Shown here one piece after another: positions 34,167-46,532 of a stretch of 64,000 nucleotides of DNA. The notes below the pieces were generated by a model, which was not told where the DNA came from, searched no databases, and was given only the letters and a program-made list of their open reading frames with translations. The translations under genes were made by a program, and so were the position numbers. Each line of letters begins with the position of its first letter. Positions within the stretch are counted from its first letter, which is position 1. Source of the stretch: Vesta saturnalis (taxonomy: Eukaryota > Arthropoda > Insecta > Coleoptera > Lampyridae); NCBI GenBank assembly GCA_036346205.1, contig JARFJB010000379.1:2597501-2661500 (forward strand), read 5' to 3'.

Positions 34167-36239
34167 TTTTATCTTATAGTATTATAATAAAATAAATTGT
34201 TTCAAATTTAATTTAAGTAATAGTAAGAAAAAAAGAACAATTTACTATAGTGAAAGCAATTAAATAAATGTTGGCAATAAATAACTAACACAGAAAATGT
34301 TATAGAATGCCATGAAATTTTTGTATTTATGTTGACGTGTGTACCATTAAATTTTTAGTCAAGTTTGTTTTGTTTTTTTTTTGTGGCTTCTGCATTTTCA
34401 ACTGCCCTGTATTAGTTTGTAATGTTTGAAACAAATTTAATGTAATTCTATTTAATAAAAGTATTGTCTGCATGAAATGTGCCATTATGTAAATTTTATC
34501 TAAAAACAGAGGCCTTACCTGTTTTGTAAAGTTTTTATTTTGAGGCATGTTATTTAAAACTCCATTTAAAATGATTATAAAGTGTGCTTTTTGTGCTTAT
34601 ATGTTTATAAATTAAAAAAGAATATTTGCAATGAAGTAGTAATTGTGAATACTTTTTTATGTATATTGAAGATTTGAGATAAGCCTTGGTTTTAAATTGA
34701 TATAATTATACCGTTGTCTTTAAGACAAAGTAGCACTGTCTAAATTATTAAAAATGTAAACCGGGTAAAGCTATGTGCTGTATCATATTACGTTGTTAAT
34801 CTACGAGTAATTCAGAATTATTCGATATAAATTTAGATAAATACTGTTTATATGTTTTAATAATAATGATAATGGTGCATTATTTTGTAATATGTGGCAT
34901 TGATGTTTGTAATTTACAGTTAGAAATAGGAGATGTTTGAGACTGATGAAATAATTGTGTGACAGTGAAAATCAAAGATTTAATAATGTTGTAATAGTAT
35001 TATATTGTTTTGATTTTCGCTCTTAATAGTATTTTTGCAATATAGAGAGAGCTTCTGTAAGAATTTATTTTTGTTTGATGTGTTTTTTAGGTTTAATTGT
35101 AAAATAGATTCAATCAAAATACAAACATTTGCAATTTTGATTGTGTAATTTTAAGAATATTGTTATAAAATATTCTTAAATTTAATTTATATTAGGAAAT
35201 TATATTTTAGTGTGTATGTATTTCATTTTTCTATTGACTTACTGAAATCTTGTGATTTAACAAAACTGTTCTAAATACCATTTTTTTTAAAACTGCATGA
35301 TGTATTACCCTTCTGCCATTATTACATGGTTACCTAACTCATCTAAGTAGCTTAAGAAATCTAAGTTATAAAATTTGTTATGATCCCTGATGGGTACTTA
35401 CTTTGTGTATGTTTTTGTTTGTTCCACCTTGTAGTAATGGTGCAATTTGTGTAATAAATAGTTCCTAATAAGTTAATTTTAACTATTACTGATTATTTCT
35501 ATTACCCTTACACTTCAATTTCTTTTAGTTAAAACATTATCGGCTTAAAAATTAATAAAAATTTCAAATAATTAAGTTGTAAGGTATTGATAGTTTATTT
35601 TCATAATTAAAAACAGTTGTTTAATTTGCAAGTTTACTTACCCACATTATAATTATTTTTAACAACAGTGACAGTTAATTAAATCTTAATTTACAGCTTT
35701 GATAATTCACTGGGTGATCTTACCAACAAAATTATTTTACAAATTCCAGATATATCTCACTAATAATAAACAATATAGAAAATTAAGATATAACGATTGA
35801 TGATTTTATTTTATTTCATATTAACAATAGCAAAGTGAATCAGTATACAGGTTTTTAATTTTTGTGGGTCATCCAAAAATCCGACTGAATAACAGTATGA
35901 GAACACAAATTTTATTAATAATATGTATAAGTGTACAATTTTCTTATTCTTCTAAACATACCAGAGATTTAAGTTTTGAATGATTTCAATTGGAAAAATA
36001 ACCATTCAAAAAAGCTTCTTAAAGCTCTATGAACGAGATCACCGTTGAATTTGAATTGATTTGATGACAGTTAGCTGAGGTTCCTTTTTGTTATGGCATA
36101 AGTTCGTTTGTAGCTACATACACAAACGTTAAACAAATCTTAAGACATAATTATGGTGTGTAGTTGTGTTTTTATATTAATTTTTTACAAATTTCGATGC
36201 TTCGATAACAATTACAATTGTCATATTCTGTAATAGTTT

Positions 36240-36400
36240 TTAATCCCGGACGAAAAAACGAGGGGCGTTATAAGCTTAACGTGTGTATTTGTCTGTTGAG
36301 TCGTAGCTCCCAAACTGAGGAACTGATTTTGATTTAGTCTTTTTTGTTTGAAAGGTGAGTTAAAAAATTTATTAAATCCCAAATAAATATATGAAATCTA
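36240..36400 (+). repeat. Interspersed repeat fragment
   Basis: The stretch with CGAAAAAACGAGGGGCGTT and GTCGTAGCTCCCAAACTGAG, followed by GATTTTGATTTAGTC and TTTGAAAGGTG, has the look of a multi-copy insect repeat, possibly Helitron-related. This is from general memory only; no terminal structures were found. Confidence 0.35.
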
Positions 36401-36930
36401 AAAATGTAAATAAAAACCTGCTGTAATAGTTAGGGAACGTATATTGAAAATCCAACAATGGAATCTAGTTTCAGATCAGCGAAATATTTAATAGATTAAA
36501 TATTAAGCTGCCTTGAAAATGACAAATCAGAATACCCTAACGCACAAGGGCTAACAATGAAAAATGTCAATCAAAAAACAATAACAAAAAAAAACAATCA
36601 AAAAATGCACATCATAAATTTATTTAGCTACTTCCACAAAATTATTCATACTACTATTTCGTACGTCCCCATGACTCAAAAGGAGATAGAAACAATCTAG
36701 AATGTTGGGACCGCTTATATAAATTAATGATATGCAAATGAACTTACATGAAATTTCCTATAAGTCCAAGGTTGTGAAAAACATAATTTTAAAGTGGTAA
36801 AAGTATTCACACCGAAAAACTTAACATCTTAATATCTCTTTAAGTCAACAAATCCAACAGAAATAATTCTCTGTTAATATTTAAAGACTGCAATCATATT
36901 GGTAAAGCATTTACTTAATGATAATAATTC

Positions 36931-36937
<7 letters not shown>

Positions 36938-36971
<34 letters not shown>

Positions 36972-36981
36972 TATATATATG
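36938..36981. repeat. (TA)n microsatellite next to a foldback element
   Basis: Interrupted TA dinucleotide tract ending in TATGTATATGTGTGTGTGTATG, about 20 bases before the foldback left end. Confidence 0.9.
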
Positions 36982-37001
36982 TATATGTGTGTGTGTATGT
37001 A

Positions 37002-37862
37002 TACGTGGTTCACATTATCTGTCGGGTTTTAATTTTTATTCCAAAAAAATTCAAAAGTGGGGTTATTTCTCAAAATATCGAAAACATTATTAGAAAAAGT
37101 TTTTCTAAATGTAATTTTTAGCCCATATGCAAAATTTCAGCTGTTTAAGTTAATTTATATTTTTTGTAAATTGCAACACTTTTGCAAGATAAGACAACGC
37201 AACCTAGAAAAACTTCGTAGTTTTGACAATGCTTCATTCCAGACACTTTTTCTATAAAGTAGGTTCTGCCCTGTATAAGGTGACTTCATGAAATAACTAT
37301 TTTTGAAAACGTAGTTTGTGTTTAAAAGTAATAAACATTAATATTGAGAAAATAGTTCAATTGAAAAGAGTAAAATTTTCTAATAAAAAAATCTTTGTGT
37401 GATGTTTCGAAACTGTATTTTGTTTAATTAAACCATTTTCTTAATATTAATGTGTATTACTTTTAGACACAAACTACGTTCTCAGAAATAGTTATTTCGT
37501 GTGGTTTCCTTACGCAGGGTCAGAAACAAATAAACTTTGCATCATAGTGATCAAGGTTTTAAAGCCTTATTTGGATTTTGTTGAAAAACACGCATTTAAT
37601 ATGCACTTCTTTAAAGAAAATGTGTCTGGAATAAAGCATTGTTAAAACTAAAAACTTTTTTATATGTAAGTTATGTTGAGTCCTATTTTGCAACAGTGTT
37701 GCAATTTACAAAAGATATAAATTATCTTATACAGCTGTAATTTTGCATGTGGACAAAAAATTCCATTTAGAAAAACTTTTTCTAATTGATTTCGATATTT
37801 TCAGAAACAATTAATTTTTGGGAAAAAATTTAAATTGGACTGATAATGCGAATCACGTGACT
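37002..37862. mobile_element. Foldback element with arms of about 350 bp
   Basis: The two halves are imperfect inverted copies. The left outer ACGTGGTTCACATTATCTGTC matches the right ...GATAATGCGAATCACGT. The block ATGCTTCATTCCAGACAC (about 37228) matches GTGTCTGGAATAAAGCAT (about 37621). ACGTAGTTTGTGTTTAAAAG (about 37310) matches an inverted copy near 37466. No transposase is present, so it is non-autonomous. Confidence 0.75.
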
Positions 37863-38180
37863 ATTATTTTTTTGTTAACTTTCATCTCGATCGAAGCATA
37901 AGTTGCTGCCGAAGTTAAATTTCGAATAAAGTTATTAATAAAAAAAAATCAATCCGTCGGCCGTACATGGAACAAACATCGGACGTCTACCAAAAGCAGC
38001 ATATATAGGTGAATATACACCACGTATAGTGCAAGATAATGAATTTTAGATCAGACTTTGGATGAAAAATACATCATTTTTTTAATGAAAAATCCATATT
38101 CCTATCAATATGACGGCATCCGGAATATGACGGCTAGAAATGTATATTTTATGTACAGTACTCAGATATATGAGACTACC

Positions 38181-38220
38181 GTATATTGCACTACGCATAA
38201 TCATGCGTAATGCAATATAC
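38181..38220. repeat. 40-bp near-perfect palindrome
   Basis: The arms start GTATATTGCA and end TGCAATATAC, with no spacer. By hand 18 of 20 positions pair; mismatches are at arm positions 11 and 19. Confidence 0.9.
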
Positions 38221-38882
38221 AATCGTGACGGCCCACACCGTTGCTAAATCGAATCACGTCTTTTGTTATTACTCATTGATTATTAAATAGCAATGACATT
38301 AGCTTTTCATAATATTTGGATTGCGACGGCAACCGTATGATACATAACGTTCACAAATTTTCGAGAAACGTTAACTGACTTAGTTCCAATTTTGTACATA
38401 ATTGTAGTATTATTGAATACATATCCAAGCTGGTGTTAAAGTCAAAAGTAATAGAGCCCTATTTTATCAGTACAATGTGACGATTTCTTAATGAGGTATG
38501 TATGAGTTTAGCTATAAAGCGGTATGCTTTAACGGAAGCTTATTATTTTCGTGACTAAATGTCTTACTTGCACGGTCTTCCATCCATGATTTTCTTGTTA
38601 CCGCTACAACTTTTGATGGAATTGAAATGCAATGCTGAATTTTCACAATAAATTCGCACAAAATAAACCTTGGGGTTGTTTACCACCCAGATCCCCAGAT
38701 AAACATGGAAGATATTGACAAAAGGTCACTAAGCAATATCGTTAATATCTTGGTAACAATATGGATACGACAAAACTTTATTAGAATAAGTTGTAGAGTA
38801 GAACGAAATAAGAAACTTTAATTGAACCTCTTTTTCATTAAAGATTTCGTTTTTCGTAAAACTCTAAAACAAAACAAAAAAT

Positions 38883-39325
38883 ATTTATACGCCAATTTTG
38901 TTGAGGTATCTGCAAAATGGAGTCTCATTGACCAAGAGCTAAATTTTGCGCCGAAAGAATGTTTGTCAAAATTTGGGCTGAATGGTGGCCACAGTCAATA
39001 TTTATACACCAATTTGTTTGAATTCATAGCAAAATGGATCCACTCAATAACAAACGGCTGAATTTTGTGCCTTATGGACGTTTTATAAAATTTAGGCTAA
39101 ATTTTCCCGAAAATGTACATTTGTACACCAAGTTGTGGCCCTGGCAAAATTGATTTCTTTGATATCCAAGAACCAAATTCTTTAGCCCACGAGTATTAGT
39201 CAGCATTTAGACAGAAGGTTGGCCAAAATCAATATCTACACGCCAAATTATGTATCGCATAGGTGCTGATCAACATATGGGCCGAATATTCCCCAAAATC
39301 TATATTTACACACCAATTTCCCTCA
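38883..39325 (+). repeat. Degenerate tandem repeat, about 117 bp, three and a half copies
   Basis: Units begin at about 38883, 39000, 39119 and 39234, each with ATTTATAC(A/G)CC-like starts followed by CAATTT...GCAAAATGGA and AAATTT words. The last unit is shortened and a new start occurs at 39304. Unit spacings are 117, 119 and 115 bp. Confidence 0.75.
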
Positions 39326-39329
39326 AGGG

Positions 39330-41930
39330 AAGTTTTGATTTGTATAAACATAAATACACCATTAAAAAGCCCAAAAAGCTAAGTATTTTAAATATGTAAT
39401 AATTATGAAAGTTTACATTTTCACAATTCCTTTTTTTGCTTATATATCTTTCAGCCAATTAATCCTTTTTTCCTCATGCAATGCAAACTACTAAATCGTC
39501 GTGATCATCTTATTATTTCAATAACTTATCTTAGGCTAACATTATCCTTATCAATCATTTTAAAAACAATATTAGCTGATTTCCAAACACTCAGTTAAAA
39601 TCAATAAAATCTGAAATAAAATAATACTTTTCCACGCTCGAGCATTTTTGTTCATTTACAATATTTTTTTCCAAAACACACAATGTGTTCATTTTCCACA
39701 AAGCACAATGAGCACTAACGAACTACAAGCGTTGCGCACGAGTAATTTGGTTAACATAGCTTCACAACCCTCAAATAGATAACTCCTGAGTGTCTGTTGA
39801 AAATTTTTGAATTTCTACTAGGTTGAATCAAACGGCCAGGAAAAAATAATTTACGAAGTTGGCTAGCATTAGAAACTCTATTGTTGTTGGACTGCTTCAC
39901 AGAAATTGTATGCGTTTACGTTATTTGGCATTATCTAGATTTGAGAAAATGAACCACCATAAATTACGTCTTGTTAAGGGATATGCACGCAATCCAATCC
40001 TTTAACTGTTATACGGCGGATTGCATGACCAGTACAGGACAAGTCAGCGTCTTTTACTACTGATTCACTGCGGCCGTTTCATCGCTGATCCATCTCATCG
40101 TCAGCCCAACCTGTCGAGAATTGGTTGCAACGATCTAAGCAATATCTGGTGTGGAACACACTCCAAACTGCAAAATGGAAATTTAAAAAAATTAAATAAT
40201 TTTAATTTACATTCTTCTTAGGATAAATTTTTTTTTAAGATCATTACAAAAATAGGCAACATTTTAAATGCAGAAACAATAATCTACGTCATACAGACGT
40301 TTAAAACTTCCTGAAAGGCAGACGTTAATAGACATAGATGCTATCTTAAATTAAAAGAAATGAAATAATTTTAATTTCATTTTTTTAGGATAACTATGCA
40401 AGATCTTCTTTATACGTTCATAATGAAAACAGGCAACATTGTAAAAACAAATGTCAGAATGACGTTTAAAACTTCATGTCAGATAGAGATGCATATACAT
40501 AAATACATGTTAACGTAAAACAAAAATTCCAAAGCCGCCCGCTTCTATAAAAATATTGATAATACAACTTCAGCATTTTCAATCATATTTATTTCATTTT
40601 TACATTTATTACGCTTTACATTAAAAATTTTGTAAAGTAAATTTATGTAAAATTAAATATTCTTCAAAAAATACGTCTATACCTTTTCTTATAAAATTAA
40701 TGGTTATTCAGATAATGCAAAAATGTGAACTAACACTTAAATTCTACCTTAGGAATTTTTTGCCACTAATTACGCGTCATATCAAAAAATTGCATAAAAC
40801 ACAATTAATCGATATGTTTAAGGTCTATATCCAGGTATTTGTATATCTTTTAAATATCTAGCTGTTTTAGAAATATTTGATAAAAACGAAAAACTACCTC
40901 TAATAACCCCCCCCCCCTCTCCGCCGCTGGCTCTCTACCAAAATCTAATCAGCTCTAAGCCAAATGAAAGCAGGCTTAAATACAAAATTTTAAGTACGTA
41001 GGTATTTTCGTTCTGGAGTTCTCGTGGATACTAACATAAGTAGGTATGATTGGAGACTTTTGGAACACACCACATTTCCAAGGTCCCACATTTCCAAGGT
41101 TACCACAATTTCAAAATCCCACCCGCCCAAGGTTGCGCAATAAGTAGGTCATGTTTGCTCACAACTTTCCCAAGATCGCACATTTCTAAGAGTACCACAT
41201 TATAAGGTGTAAAAAATACGAAGGTCACTAACACTCAACACATTCTCAAGGCTATTTGCGTACCCTACCTACTCAGACATCTCATTTTTTCAAGGCTTGC
41301 TCATGTAATTTTTTTACACTTCTCTGATACCACACTTAGAACCAAATTAAAAAAAGTTGATATGCTAATATATTTATTTGTTGTATGTGCAAATGTAATC
41401 AGTGTATTATTCAGATATAAGATTTTCTCTAGGAATAAAACATTTTGATTTAGTGCAAGTGCAAAAGGTCCTTTCCACTTCTGTAGCATTACACTTGCGA
41501 GGACGTGGTGCAAGTAATTGAGCGTACTTGCAGTGTGGTGCCCATCGGAGATGTTCCTGTAGCGGAGTGTCAGATCACCGCCATTGGTTCATTCGAACTC
41601 CACACATGCAGAATTCAACCGTATCGTTTGGAGGTATGGAAATGAACCCTGCTGCTGCAAGCGATGTAGGTGAGTGAACTCCAGGCCATGTTCGATAGGT
41701 AAGTAAACGTTTATCGAAACAATTGTAATACTGAGGTTAATAAAAGGTTGGTGTCACGTCGCACATCTTCTCACCGTAGAACACAGGAAATAATTTATTA
41801 TATACAAATATACATTATAAAAAAAACTAATTGTCCAAATAATACTCTTCTCCGCAGATTATGCATGAATCATCTTCATATACCTCGTGCAAATAATACA
41901 TGCGGCAGCGGAAATGCCTGATGTTGAGAT
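39330..41930. other. Non-coding with short repeats
   Basis: No gene supported. A direct repeat of about 180 bp spans 40187-40355 and 40371-40540 (shared AATAATTTTAATTT, AGGCAACATT and CGTTTAAAACTTC words). A poly-C run lies at about 40907-40918. Short imperfect repeats of CACATTTCCAAGGT lie near 41070-41100. Confidence 0.5.
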
Positions 41931-42040
41931 ACACAGGTTAATAGTTCCATTACAAGATATATTTGATCTCAATGTAGCACGTCTTATGGAAATATTAGAA
42001 TTTGCCAAGGAGAAAATTGATAGTGACGTAGAAGTTGGGA

Positions 42041-42300
42041 AAGGCGTTTAGTAATAAGTAGGCGTAACGACTAAAGCGAGAATAGGGATAATAATAAAGT
42101 TTAGTCAATATGTGGATGTGTTATAGTGCAGAGTCGTGGCCTAAGGCTGTGGATTGTGTTGGTGCAAGAGACTCTGTACGCTTTAGGAAAAGAAGAGAAG
42201 AGTGTAGTCAAATACTTTCAGTTGTCCTGGAAAAGCAACATCGTGATTACGTATTTATGAAACGCTTTAGTAGTGTATGGTATTGTATGTATTGATAATA
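42041..42300 (+). other. Possible small plus-strand gene end, unrecognised
   Basis: A short open frame (42110-42295) rich in Arg/Cys/Trp/Met ends just before AATAAA at about 42297-42302, facing the convergent Polinton integrase. I recognise no domain. It may be the decayed tail of another Polinton gene or chance. Confidence 0.2.
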
Positions 42301-42375
42301 AATAAAAAAATAAAAAAAAGAGTTATTTATTACATCATAATATTACAATATATAAAAGGAATCGTACAGAGCGTA

Positions 42376-43210
42376 TTATATAATGTCTTTGTTAGAAATC
42401 CATGAATTGTGAGAATTATCGAACTCTAACCATTTAACGAGAGACATATTCCCTCGACGTCGTATTACACGTTCAACTAGGTGAATGTCAGGATGTTTAA
42501 CACTTTGAAGTTCTGGCTCATAGAAACGTCATCTCGACTATCAGGTGATTGGATTGGAACGTTTCACTGCTGATATTCGAAAGACTTCGTAACTCCAATT
42601 AGGTGTGTAACCCTTAGAGAATATGCCTCTGTATTTGCTAATACGTACATAATCCCCCACTTTAAATTTAGGTCTTAGTCTAGGTCTTACGGTCAAGAAC
42701 TTTATGACATTTTAAATGTTTCAAAATAGAGGCAGCATTTTTTTCCGTTACTTCTATAGGTTTATATCCGGTGGTTCTATGCTTTCTTGAATTATAATCC
42801 GCAACAATTTGAGGTAATATTGATAACCATTTATAGGAACCTAGCATACTGAATGTTTTCCACATTATTACTTTAAGGGTTCAACTATACTACTCTTCAA
42901 GTTGCAATAACTACTGTAATGATTAATATTAAATTTTTTCATAACTTTTTTAAATTCAGCATTATAAAACTCCGTTCCCATGCCAGTTTGTATATGTGTA
43001 GGCGTCTTTTGCAAACCAGACAAAAGTTTATTCATTACATCTGCGACTAGTTTACCATTCGTGCGTTTGATGGGAAAAGCCCAGACGTATTTAGAAAAGC
43101 ATTTATTATCACTAAAATGTATCGAAATCCTTTATTTACCAGAGCGTAAGGTATCATTTCCACTAAATCACCTTGAAAGAGATCATTTAAACCTTTTAGT
43201 ACTACACAAC
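42376..43210 (-). pseudogene. Polinton/Maverick retroviral-type integrase (rve)
   Basis: Read from about 43200 downward on the minus strand. The start of the rve core shows FQGDLVEM with the first Asp and a GFRYILVIINAF strand. Further on, a frame-broken stretch corresponds to the second Asp and the Glu helix. Then a clean stretch (42865-42680) reads MWKTFSMLGSYKW ... YNSRKHRTTGYKPIEVT, very typical of Polinton integrases. A C-terminal tail has VGDYVRISKYRGIFSKGY and a chromo-like end with WLEFDNSHNSWIS, stopping at 42376-42378. Several frameshifts occur between these parts. The enzyme would insert the element's DNA into the host genome; this copy cannot. No restoration is attempted. Confidence 0.75.
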
Positions 43211-43429
43211 GCCGCGGTAAATTCCATCTGATATTATAGGATGAATCACAGCTTCCTTACGTATAGTTTGACTAATTAGAAACATCGGTGTCGTATATAG
43301 TAGATCATCCACTTGAAGATGAAGAACTCGAGGTGACCACATACAATGTGCTATTGTACACTCTGTATAAGGAAACAAATATTTGCCATCTGTACCCAAT
43401 GGAATATCTACTGTTTTCTTGTGCAATAA

Positions 43430-44427
43430 ACCTTGTAAGGCAAAATAAGTTTCGTAATATATAATTATTACATCCACTAATTTATTCGGATCATTCCAAG
43501 GTACAAACTCAATCGCTTTGTTATTATATCTTAATAATTGCATTCCACCCCTCTTTTGGAGATAGAAGTTGTGCGAGATCTTGTGCCAGGAGGAGCAATA
43601 GCTGATGTAGCGAGTCGTTTTTTAGGATGAAGTAATGATTTAATGATCTCAATGTATTTCCTACTATTAGTTCATTGAATTTGGTCATTTGGGTTATAAT
43701 TAGGTTGAGCAGCATTTGTGCGGCGCAAAATGTCATTGTATTGCTGCAGATCACTCTTTTTGTATCCCGTTAGAGCTAGTAACCCATATAATCCCAAAGT
43801 TCCATCATAGTCTAATGATGATCCATCAGGAAGAGCGATACGAAAATTCTCTGCAACAAAGTCTAGTTCAGCATCACCAATAAAACATTTCTCTTTTTCG
43901 GGAAGAAAGTGTACACCGTATATTAAATCATACTCGTCGTCGGGATCTCTAAATATACCTTCCACATAATATTTCGTTAATCCTTCATACTGACTAAGGT
44001 ACTCTTCAAAGGCCGGTTGAGATCCAGCAGCTAACAGTTCTGATTTCAATTGTAAAGTAGGATCTACGTCTCGTCATCATGTGTGGTATCAGCAATCATA
44101 GTTTTCTCTAAAACTTGTGGAATGGCGTCAGGAACAAGTTCCAGATGTTGTAGGCGTATGATATAAAAAAAATTCCTTTTCATGTGCAACAGGCTCGGCT
44201 TTTCCGAATTCTGATGTAAATGGTTCAGCTTTGACGAGAGAAGCATCTCGTTTAATAATCAATTGTTTCAATGGTTGTGTTATAGGTTTAAAGTGCGCCT
44301 CGATTGCACGCTCTGTAAGTGCAGTATCTTCCTTTAAACTAGCATATTTTTGTTGCACACTCTTGCAAGCGCGCAAAATATCTTGTACTAAGCGCTCCTT
44401 CATTACTACTGCATGTTTACATATCAA
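43430..44427 (-). pseudogene. Polinton-associated protein of unknown function (DUF8207-like)
   Basis: Minus-strand open pieces at 44427-44128, 44049-43672 and 43754-43430 follow one another with frame changes. The first has a helical KERLVQDILRACKSVQQKY segment. The second has YDLIYGVHFLPEKEKCFIG and YDGTLGLYGLLALTGYK, followed by a basic tail and a FVPWNDPNKLVD segment. This order matches a widespread arthropod protein found next to Polinton genes that I believe Pfam lists as DUF8207; its function is not known to me. The remaining 43202-43430 is unassigned. It is disrupted by at least two shifts. Confidence 0.55.
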
Positions 44428-44436
44428 GTGTAGTAT

Positions 44437-44751
44437 TTATAATGCAATGTAGCAGTCAAATCCTTTACGGAAACGACCTGCATTAACATCACTCTCTTTA
44501 TCAGTCACAAGAAATCCAAATTTGTCACGCCAGCGACAGAAACACAAGTCCTTAAATCTATCAAATGTTATATCTACATTAACGTGATCATGATACACAT
44601 GCTTAAGATTGGTGCTATCTTGTTGAAACAGAACTAGTAGATTCGCATTATCACGTATAAGCTGTTTTGGAATGGAAGAATACGTTTGGCACAAACATCA
44701 ACCTGATGGACCGACGATTATACCTCGTTTACAACCTCCTTTTAGTAGACC

Positions 44752-44755
<4 letters not shown>
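44437..44755 (-). pseudogene. Polinton genome-packaging ATPase, C-terminal fragment
   Basis: The 85-codon stretch contains SSIPKQLIRDNANLLVLFQQ, DHVNVDITFDRFKDLC and FGFLVTDKESDVNAGRFRKG. That is the C-terminal half of the FtsK/HerA-type packaging ATPase of Polintons. The Walker A and B part upstream is absent: the gene ends at a TA/TG microsatellite (44755-44815), beyond which the neighbouring plus-strand gene begins. Truncated and inactive. Confidence 0.7.

Positions 44756-44815
<60 letters not shown>
44755..44815. repeat. (TA)n(TG)n microsatellite
   Basis: TA repeats to about 44782, then TG repeats to about 44815. It marks the break point of the packaging ATPase gene. Confidence 0.95.
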
Positions 44816-44817
<2 letters not shown>

Positions 44818-44909
44818 CATACGCACTAAATAGTTTAGTAGTGAATTGTCAGTCAGTGTGGTATGCAGCATAGTTCTCCGTGTAATACCTATAAAAAGGT
44901 TCTGGATTA

Positions 44910-45104
44910 ATTAACACCTTAATAAATAAATTACCCGTGGAGTTACATATACCTGGGTACAGATATTGCGGTTCGGGTACCCGTTTACGAGAACGATTAG
45001 CTCGCGGTGACAGAGGTATTAACGAACTGGACGAAGTGTGTAAAGAACACGATATTGCATACTCGCAGTCAAACGATCTAAGGCATCGCCACATATCTGA
45101 TAAG
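44910..45104 (+). pseudogene. Polinton PLA2/pX-like minor structural gene, 5' part
   Basis: The plus-strand frame shows LPVELHIPGYRYCGSGTRL and LDEVCKEHDIAYS. These are the calcium loop (YCGxGT) and the His-Asp active-site motif of a phospholipase A2 domain, as found in Polinton-type elements and in parvoviral capsid proteins. The coding sequence stops abruptly at the hAT-type insertion after 45104 and resumes at 46533. It is probably a virion-associated protein of the element. Described only; the gene is split. Confidence 0.68.
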
Positions 45105-46422
45105 TAGTGCTCGGATTATATGCAAAATGCATATTCTATAATATAAATAAGCCATCAAAAATATTTTGTTTATACACGAATCACATAATTTAAATTCGAT
45201 TGACACCAACTTTATTCTGCATATTTACGTGATGTTGTGATATTTTGCATATTTCACTCATTGCGTGCATTTTATTTCATATTTTTTTAATTTAAATTTT
45301 TTTTCTAATGAAAATGAAAAATTACATTTATTCTATACATTCGTGAAGTTTTTCGCCGTTTTTTTTTCTTCTTCCCATTTTAGAGATTCAATGGAATTAT
45401 ATTAAATTATGTGCATTCTTGCATATTTATTTATCTACAGGAAACTCATTCAGGTAGAATGCAATAAATCTTTCAGTTTCAAATTTTCAATAGGTCATTG
45501 TTCTGAGGGCCATTGGCAATAAGTTACTATTATTGTTCGTTTGACTAATTACATTTGTTATCCAAATAGCGATTTAATGACATTATTTCTATGAATGTGT
45601 GAATAGACCGGATACTTTAATTTTAATAAGCAATTGCCATATGCGTAATGCTTATATCAAAAGTTTGAAGATGTTTTTTAACCTACTCAAACAAATGAAA
45701 TGAAAATGAAATTATATAGTCCTATATATTAAAATAATGGGATCATTTAGTTCACACAGATTGCGAGACAATCGTCGGATTTCGACGATTTATTTATTTA
45801 ATTTTTTTTTATATAAAGGTAAATTTGTGTAGAAAGAAATAACGGAGCTAGAATTTGATTTTAAGTTTTTAATTTTTTTACAAATTTGATTTAAATTTTG
45901 CAAAAGTCTAGCACCCGGCGCTACCATTTTAAGTTTGCTTTCGAAGAAACAATTTCAAATCATACGTTTACCGCAAAATTTTGCGAGGGAAAAGCTCGTT
46001 TCAATAATTTGCATTTCTTTAGTAGCTTTTTTTATGATCCTTTAGTTTAGAAATTTTCAAACTACTAATTAATAACTACTAATATTAGTCGATAATTAAA
46101 ATATTTCGAGTACTAATAAATAGTAATAAAATAATCTATCATGGAAATGTCTCGATTATTTCCATCTCTTAATTCCTTCCCATTTATATCTTGACTAACT
46201 TGCTCAGATTTTTCGAAATCATTTCTTTTTGGGGTGTTCCATTCTTAATCCCTGAGTTGTCTGCAATATTTGAGTTGTCCTTAGAAAGGATCTATGTAAA
46301 AGTGGTTAGTGTTGTATATGTATTATTTTAAAAATAAATGTATAAAAATATTTTGTTTATTATTGTGAGTAAAGTTTAGTGCATGTGCTGCATATTTTGT
46401 GCATATTTTACAGAATCAAGTG

Positions 46423-46484
<62 letters not shown>

Positions 46485-46532
46485 ATATATATATATATAT
46501 AATAATTTTCGTACATATAAATCCGAGCTTTA
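45105..46532. mobile_element. Non-autonomous hAT element with 8-bp target duplication
   Basis: CTGATAAG occurs at 45097-45104 and again at 46533-46540, an 8-bp target duplication. The element begins TAGTGCTCGGATT and ends, inverted, TAAAGCTCGGATT (11 of 13 match), fitting the hAT consensus (C/T)A(A/G)NG. It contains no transposase. A (TA)n tract sits near its right end (46427-46500). An internal stretch (about 45960-46000) resembles a dispersed sequence seen again near 50140 and 54420. Confidence 0.85.

Larger units (their letters stand above)
33458..35470 (+). other. wech: wech 3'UTR (extent uncertain)
   Basis: AT-rich, without further coding exons. Candidate poly(A) signals AATAAA occur at 34186-34191 and 34191-34196 and repeatedly up to about 35454, so both short (about 0.75 kb) and long (about 2 kb) 3'UTRs are possible. 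let-7 and miR-125 seed matches lie inside even the short form. Confidence 0.55.

Noticed and set aside
38822..39061. 79-codon open frame as a protein gene
   Set aside because: It coincides with the 117-bp tandem repeat and has no start context or domain.
40893..40902. Further CTACCTC words (40.9 kb and about 3722) as let-7 sites
   Set aside because: They are outside any transcript I can support and lack the terminal A.
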